Positions 1 through 3,730 of a stretch of DNA of 5,869 bases are shown here, in pieces (positions within the stretch are counted from its first letter, which is position 1; every line of letters begins with the position of its first letter). Source of the stretch: Candidatus Portiera sp. (GTDB lineage: Bacteria > Pseudomonadota > Gammaproteobacteria > CBDBNL01 > JAAOII01); contig JAAOII010000045.1 in NCBI GenBank assembly GCA_015163845.1, forward strand, positions 1 through 5,869, given 5' to 3'. Position numbers and translations under genes: made by a program. The notes under the pieces are model-generated. The model was not told the origin of the DNA, did no database searches, and saw nothing but the letters and a program-made list of their open reading frames with translations.

Positions 1-16
1 CTTAAGGTTCAACAAT

Positions 17-1075
17 ATGGCAAACGATCAAGCATATGCAGAATACCCCCAACATGACGACTATCAGCATGACGACACCCCAAATGACATTCCTAGAGTC
101 ACCTACATAGAAGTCCCCGAAGGACACGAGGAAAGACGTTTAGATAACTTCCTCGTAAGTAGGATCAAGGGAGTTCCTAAGTCGCATATCTATGCAATTA
201 TCAGAAGTGGCGAAGTCAGAATTAACAGCAAACGTTCAAAAGCATCCAGCAGAATAGATGCTGGTGATCGCATACGCATACCCCCCATAAGAACAGCCCA
301 CAGAAGCCGCTCTGAACCACAAAGAGAACTAGTGGATCTCATAGAGCAATCCATTATCTATGAAGATGATGACATAATTGCCATTAACAAGCCACGTTGG
401 GTAGGGGCACATAGTGGGGTCAACCGCCCTTATGGCGTCATTGAAATATTTCATTACTTAAGTAATAGCAAAGATCTATACCTCGTCCATCGGTTGGATT
501 TGGAAACTACTGGCGTATTACTAATTGCCCGCAATCTCAACATACTACGCAAGATAAACAGTGTTTGGCATAAGCAAGATTCCACCCATAAGATCTATAC
601 TGCAGTCGTGCAAGGACTATGGAAGCAAGGCAAACAAGATGATACCCGTAGCATATCCCACATATATAAGGAAAAGGTTGGCGGTGAATTCATAATGAAA
701 ACGGCTAAATCACCCATGGATAAATCAGAGCATCAACCCGCACATGCACCTAGGCGTGAAGAAGCCGGCGAAGATGAGAAAAGAGCGAGAAAAGCAATTA
801 CTTTGTTTAAGTTATTAGAACACAAAGATGATTATTCACTAATGGAGGCGGAGATCCTAACTGGTAGGACTCATCAAATTAGATCGCAAGCAGCGGAGGA
901 AGGACATCCCATAGTAGGTGATAAGAAATATGCTTTCTTAGCCACTAATATCAGGCAGAAAGATGAACTGGCACTACATTGCCTAAGAATTGAATTTACC
1001 CTAGACGATAGAGTTTATGAGTTTATGGCACCCACGCCAGAGGTATTTGATAAATACGGCTTTCAGCTAGCTTGA
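17..1075 (+). CDS. rluC: 23S rRNA pseudouridine synthase, RluC type
   Basis: The product (352 aa) is a cytoplasmic RluA/RluD-superfamily enzyme that isomerises uridine to pseudouridine in 23S rRNA; E. coli RluC modifies U955, U2504 and U2580. Seen: an S4 RNA-binding domain at about residues 38-90 (RLDNFL, then KGVPKSHIYAIIRSGEVRIN, very close to E. coli RluC), the catalytic HRLD motif at 158-161 with D161 as nucleophile followed by TTGVLLIA, and the late conserved GRTHQIR at 283-289 and GDKKYA at 301-306. It is longer than the roughly 320 aa of E. coli RluC because of an Asp/His-rich N-terminal tail (about 9-24) and a charged insertion at about 230-258. The ATG is preceded by AAGG nine bases upstream, which supports the start. 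The 3' end overlaps convergent coaE by 13 bp. Paralogues RluA and RluD are less likely given the S4 match. Confidence 0.93.
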   Translation: MANDQAYAEYPQHDDYQHDDTPNDIPRVTYIEVPEGHEERRLDNFLVSRIKGVPKSHIYAIIRSGEVRINSKRSKASSRIDAGDRIRIPPIRTAHRSRSEPQRELVDLIEQSIIYEDDDIIAINKPRWVGAHSGVNRPYGVIEIFHYLSNSKDLYLVHRLDLETTGVLLIARNLNILRKINSVWHKQDSTHKIYTAVVQGLWKQGKQDDTRSISHIYKEKVGGEFIMKTAKSPMDKSEHQPAHAPRREEAGEDEKRARKAITLFKLLEHKDDYSLMEAEILTGRTHQIRSQAAEEGHPIVGDKKYAFLATNIRQKDELALHCLRIEFTLDDRVYEFMAPTPEVFDKYGFQLA

Positions 1076-1683
1076 AAATTATTGATGAGTTGTTGATGCA
1101 GTTCTTCAACTTGATGCTTTAGGTGGCTCACATCACCACTATTATCCAATATATGATCAGCTAATTTTAGCTTGTCATCCTGAGGCAACTGACGCTTTAT
1201 AATCTTGGTAGCTATATCCTGAGTCATCCCTGTCGCTTGATCACGAAGTTGCGCACGTTGAACCTGTTGTTCCATAAGCACATCAATAACGATTATTTTG
1301 TCGCACATCTTATAAAGTCCGGTCTCCAACAACAATGGGGCGATTAACAAACAATAAACATTATTACTGGCAGTCGCCAGTTGTTGGACTTCTTGCTTTA
1401 TCCTATCTCTTATGAGCGGATGGAGAAACTTCTCCAACCAATCAAGTTCTTGCTTGTTATGAAACACTAGATCGCGTAACTTGGCTCTATCTATGCCGCC
1501 ATTTTCCTTGGTTATACCCTCACCAAAACGAGCCACTATATCTATTACAGCAGGGCTTCCATCGGCAGTTAGTTCTCTGGATATAATATCTGCGTCCACT
1601 GCCTTTATTCCGCGTTCAGCAAAAAGTTCAGCAACTGTATCTTTGCCACTAGCTAAGCCCCCTGCAAGTCCAACAATTTTCAT
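1063..1683 (-). CDS. coaE: Dephospho-CoA kinase
   Basis: CoaE phosphorylates the 3'-hydroxyl of dephospho-CoA with ATP, the final step of coenzyme A synthesis, in the cytoplasm. The 206-aa product has the usual family length and landmarks: an N-terminal P-loop (residues 8-16, GGLASGKDT), DADIISRE at 30-37, a lid/CoA-region signature LEKFLHPLIR at 83-92, APLLLETGLY at 115-124, and a C-terminal ADHILDNSG at 175-183. One oddity: the P-loop residue after the lysine is Asp15 (codon GAT) where the family normally has Ser or Thr; the following Thr16 is retained. The start codon lies one base after the pilD stop (TAA, C, ATG reading leftward), with no convincing ribosome-binding site of its own, so translational coupling to pilD is likely. 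The pilD-coaE pair is a known gammaproteobacterial arrangement. Confidence 0.95.
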   Translation of the reverse strand: MKIVGLAGGLASGKDTVAELFAERGIKAVDADIISRELTADGSPAVIDIVARFGEGITKENGGIDRAKLRDLVFHNKQELDWLEKFLHPLIRDRIKQEVQQLATASNNVYCLLIAPLLLETGLYKMCDKIIVIDVLMEQQVQRAQLRDQATGMTQDIATKIIKRQLPQDDKLKLADHILDNSGDVSHLKHQVEELHQQLINNFQAS

Positions 1684-1684
1684 C

Positions 1685-2623
1685 TTATCTGTAATTGTTT
1701 ACTGGGACAAATAATCCCAGTAAGTCGGGAGATAAATGAAACAGCAATAGATAAATGATTGCCGCCAGAGCTATGTGAGGTCCCCATTTCTGTTCACTTA
1801 ATAGGGCATTAGAAGAACTTGATTCCTTTGAGGAGATTGTCGCCTTAATAAAAACCACCTTACTAAGAACCACCAGAATAAAAAACATTAGACCACTGAT
1901 GCTGGCAAAAAATAACAGGGGTAATAGCCCCTGCCAACCAAAGTAAGCGGCCAAACCAGCAAATAATTTTATATCTCCACCGCCAATGCCTATGCGTCTT
2001 CTTATAATGTAGTATAGAGCATTCATTAAACTGAGAAAAACATAAACCGCAACAACTCCAATAATTGCTTGAGGCAAACTGGCATAAGGAATGGAGGATG
2101 GCATTAGAGAATTAAATAATAAACCAGTCCAAATAATCCCCAAAGTTAGTTGATCGGGTAATAAACCACTACGCCAGTCAATGATGCTCAGAGTTATCAA
2201 AGCCCAAAATAGTAACAGCAATGGCAGTAAATTAGGGCTGGCACCAAGTAGCCAACCAGCCAATAATGCAGAAAACACACATAACATCTCCGTAACTGGA
2301 TAATACCAAGCAATTTTGGCAGCACACTTGGAACACTTACCTCGGGCAAGCAAATAGCCCAGCAGTGGCAAGTTCAGATATACAGGAATGCCCTTACCGC
2401 ATTCTGGACAATGAGAACTGGGAAATGCCAGAGACAAGTTTTCGTGGTGATGATTAGTTTTTGCATCGGGGTTTTGATTATAATCACGCTCAATGATTAA
2501 TGGCAAACGATAAATTAACATGGTACAAAAACTACCGGCTATTAACCCGCCCCAGACCAGATTAAGATAGAGGAACCAACCCTCTTTCAGTAGTTCGGGA
2601 TAGATTATCAGTAAGTTTTCCAT
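1685..2623 (-). CDS. pilD: Type IV prepilin peptidase / N-methyltransferase (A24 family)
   Basis: PilD is an inner-membrane aspartic protease that cleaves the leader of type IV pilins and type II secretion pseudopilins and N-methylates the new N terminus. Numbering from the chosen ATG (312 aa): an N-terminal membrane segment with GSFCTMLIYRLP (30-41, family GSFLNVVIYRLP); a cytoplasmic loop with two CxxC pairs (Cys72/75 and Cys97/100) that bind zinc in the bifunctional enzymes; a catalytic aspartate at D149 in IIDWRSGLLPD; the second in GIGGGDIK (D217); several hydrophobic segments; and a late WGPHIALA matching the family FGPxLA. The frame is open to a GTG at 2638, but that GTG lies at the edge of the GGGAG ribosome-binding site of the ATG at 2623, so the ATG is preferred. 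Neighbouring pilB and pilC, often upstream, are absent; galU is there instead. Confidence 0.94.
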   Translation of the reverse strand: MENLLIIYPELLKEGWFLYLNLVWGGLIAGSFCTMLIYRLPLIIERDYNQNPDAKTNHHHENLSLAFPSSHCPECGKGIPVYLNLPLLGYLLARGKCSKCAAKIAWYYPVTEMLCVFSALLAGWLLGASPNLLPLLLLFWALITLSIIDWRSGLLPDQLTLGIIWTGLLFNSLMPSSIPYASLPQAIIGVVAVYVFLSLMNALYYIIRRRIGIGGGDIKLFAGLAAYFGWQGLLPLLFFASISGLMFFILVVLSKVVFIKATISSKESSSSNALLSEQKWGPHIALAAIIYLLLFHLSPDLLGLFVPVNNYR

Positions 2624-2630
2624 GTTTTGA

Positions 2631-2636
2631 TCTCCC
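2631..2636 (-). promoter_or_regulatory. pilD ribosome-binding site
   Basis: GGGAGA on the minus strand sits seven bases before the ATG at 2623 and decides the pilD start: the upstream in-frame GTG at 2638-2636 overlaps this site and has no comparable element of its own. The complement ATCTCC occurs upstream (plus-strand GGAGAT at 2659-2664), so the mRNA could fold to mask the site with a 23-nt loop; that fold is inference. Confidence 0.6.
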
Positions 2637-2660
2637 ACATAAGACGCTGGTTATCCGAGG

Positions 2661-2696
2661 AGATTATTTAGGGGATATTTAGAAAAGATTATTTAG
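2661..2696. repeat. Three short direct repeats between galU and pilD
   Basis: Most of the galU-pilD gap is made of copies of one motif: AGATTATTTAG at 2661-2671 and 2686-2696, with a shorter GATATTTAG at 2674-2682 between them. The shared ATTTAG cores start at 2666, 2677 and 2691, so spacings are 11 and 14 bp. They may be a protein-binding site or simply AT-rich drift. No hairpin with a T-run is seen here, so there is no evidence for transcription termination after galU. Confidence 0.45.
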
Positions 2697-2701
2697 AAGA
2701 A

Positions 2702-3532
2702 TTAGACCTTGCCAAATAAATGTAGCAACGCCTGCTGGAATCCTTCCAAGCTACCACAATCAAATCTTTTTGCGTCAATTTTATAAGCCAGCACTCTTTC
2801 GGACTTGACTTGTTGTGCTAAAGCATCAGTTATCTGTAATTCACCATTCTTACCCGGCTTAATCTTATCTAGATAGCCGAATATACTCGGCATCATAACA
2901 TAACGCCCTATTATTGCTAGATTGCTTGGTGCGTCTTTGGGGTTGGGTTTCTCCACCATGCTCTTCACTTCAAATAAGTTATCGCCTAATTCCTCCACCC
3001 CAACCATACCATAGGAACTGGAGTCCTTCACATCAATCTCTTGGACAGCAATCAAAGTGCATTGTTCTTTTTGGAATATATCCTGCATCTTAGCAAGCAC
3101 GTTCTTGTCACCCTGAGGTGCAATACATAGATCATCCGCCAGTGAAACTGCAAAAGGCATTCTTTCCACGTGATGTTTAGCACATTTTATGGCATCACCC
3201 AAGCCAGCCATTCTCCGTTGTCTTATATATGAGAACATACATTTTTCCAGAAGACCGCGAATACCCTCTAACTTTTTCTCTTTATCAGTGCCTTGAATTA
3301 TATGTTCCAACTCATAATTGATGTCAAAGTAATTGACTATGGCTTCCTTGTTCCGCCCCACAATAAAGGTTATGTCATTCATCCCAGCATTATAGGACTC
3401 CTCCACAGCATAATGAATCAGAGGTTTGTTCATAATTGGCAACATTTCCTTAGGCATGGACTTAGTTATCGGCAAAAACCTTGTCCCATAACCAGCAGCA
3501 GGAAAAATGCATTTGAATATTCTATCAGTCAT
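2702..3532 (-). CDS. galU: UTP-glucose-1-phosphate uridylyltransferase
   Basis: GalU makes UDP-glucose and pyrophosphate from UTP and glucose-1-phosphate in the cytoplasm, feeding lipopolysaccharide, capsule and other glycans. From the chosen ATG the product is 276 aa. It shows the nucleotide-binding signature FPAAGYGTRFLPITKSMPKE (residues 10-29) running into MLPIMNKP, RQ-RMAGLGDAI at 105-115, LADDL at 131-135, VEKP at 193-196, GELQITDA at 230-237 and RFDCGSLEGF at 256-265, all in family order and spacing. Two positions differ from the form I know best: GLGDA where many GalU proteins have GLGHA, and LADD for LGDD or LPDD. A GTG two codons upstream (3538) is possible but lacks support. The ATG has no visible ribosome-binding site, which is notable given the leader upstream. 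It may be co-transcribed with pilD and coaE. Confidence 0.95.
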   Translation of the reverse strand: MTDRIFKCIFPAAGYGTRFLPITKSMPKEMLPIMNKPLIHYAVEESYNAGMNDITFIVGRNKEAIVNYFDINYELEHIIQGTDKEKKLEGIRGLLEKCMFSYIRQRRMAGLGDAIKCAKHHVERMPFAVSLADDLCIAPQGDKNVLAKMQDIFQKEQCTLIAVQEIDVKDSSSYGMVGVEELGDNLFEVKSMVEKPNPKDAPSNLAIIGRYVMMPSIFGYLDKIKPGKNGELQITDALAQQVKSERVLAYKIDAKRFDCGSLEGFQQALLHLFGKV

Positions 3533-3538
3533 AAGCAC

Positions 3539-3566
3539 ATTATATAGGATATTCCCAATAATTGAA
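3539..3566 (-). promoter_or_regulatory. Possible galU-proximal promoter (leaderless)
   Basis: A perfect -10 hexamer TATAAT reads leftward at 3544-3539. The best -35 is a weak TTCAAT at 3566-3561 with a 16-bp spacer. A start site at the usual distance after the -10 would fall at or beside 3532, the A of the galU ATG, giving a leaderless mRNA; that would fit the missing ribosome-binding site. The proposed -35 lies at the centre of the inverted repeat at 3548-3580. Isolated TATAAT matches are common in AT-rich DNA. Confidence 0.4.
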
Positions 3567-3580
3567 TTATTGGGGATATC
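3548..3580. repeat. 33-bp near-perfect inverted repeat upstream of galU
   Basis: Arms 3548-3561 (GATATTCCCAATAA) and 3567-3580 (TTATTGGGGATATC) are complementary at 13 of 14 positions; one more pair (3562/3566) closes a 3-nt loop. Read as plus-strand RNA the odd position is a U-G wobble, while read as galU leader RNA it is a C-A mismatch. No T-run follows on the minus strand, so it is not a typical intrinsic terminator for the upstream gene. It could be a leader hairpin or a dyad operator centred near 3564, on the weak -35 of the proximal promoter. Confidence 0.75.
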
Positions 3581-3603
3581 TTACTTCATAGAGGTATTCT
3601 CCT
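3581..3603 (-). promoter_or_regulatory. Ribosome-binding site plus two-codon ORF in galU leader
   Basis: Reading leftward, AGGAG at 3603-3599 is followed nine bases later by ATG AAG TAA at 3589-3581. The ATG is exactly 19 codons upstream of, and in frame with, the galU ATG, and the frame is open after the TAA (reading DIPNNSIIGNILYNV before the galU start region). The stop codon abuts the inverted repeat. It may be a minimal leader ORF that places a ribosome beside the hairpin, a remnant of a longer galU N terminus, or chance. Confidence 0.4.
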
Positions 3604-3630
3604 GGTATCTGGGCTGGGGGCCACTATATT

Positions 3631-3639
3631 AGTATAGCA
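3631..3639 (-). promoter_or_regulatory. Candidate extended -10 promoter for galU
   Basis: TGCTATACT reads leftward here, matching the extended -10 form TGnTATAAT at all but one defined base. No good -35 is seen, as is usual for extended -10 promoters. The start site would be near 3624, giving a leader of about 90 nt that carries the AGGAG, the two-codon ORF and the inverted repeat. The element lies in a small dyad, CTATA-TTAG-TATAG (3624-3637). Confidence 0.45.
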
Positions 3640-3650
3640 ACTAAATCCAC

Positions 3651-3673
3651 TAACCCGCTAGGGGTTAAACCCC
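3651..3673. repeat. Two overlapping, mutually exclusive inverted repeats
   Basis: TAACCC (3651-3656) can pair with GGGTTA (3662-3667) around a 5-nt loop, and GGGGT (3661-3665) can pair with ACCCC (3669-3673) around a 3-nt loop. They share 3662-3665, so only one can form at a time. They lie about 60 bp past the stop of the repeat-protein gene and could be part of its 3' end or of a switch ahead of galU. No T-run follows either stem, so a terminator is not supported. Confidence 0.4.
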
Positions 3674-3730
3674 GTCTCGCCGCTTAACTTGCCTTTTAGT
3701 TGTTCAGGGGGCCGGTGCTGGTGACGTTCC

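Noticed and set aside
1481..1714. Plus-strand open frame of 77 codons
   Set aside because: It lies antisense to the start of coaE and the end of pilD, has a low-complexity Ser/Ala/Ile composition, and resembles no family.
2636..2638. GTG as pilD start
   Set aside because: It overlaps the ribosome-binding site of the ATG at 2623 and adds only five unconserved residues.
3536..3538. GTG as galU start
   Set aside because: It adds two residues and has no ribosome-binding site, whereas the ATG gives the usual short lead to FPAAGYGTR. It cannot be excluded.
3293..3547. Plus-strand open frame of 84 codons
   Set aside because: It is antisense to galU, whose protein is clearly conserved over the same bases.
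3548..3580. Intrinsic terminator
   Set aside because: The stem is AT-rich apart from a CCC/GGG core and is not followed by a T-run on the minus strand; on the plus strand no gene precedes it.
3533..3730. tRNA or known riboswitch in the galU upstream gap
   Set aside because: No cloverleaf or recognised riboswitch core could be found by eye; only the short stems described.
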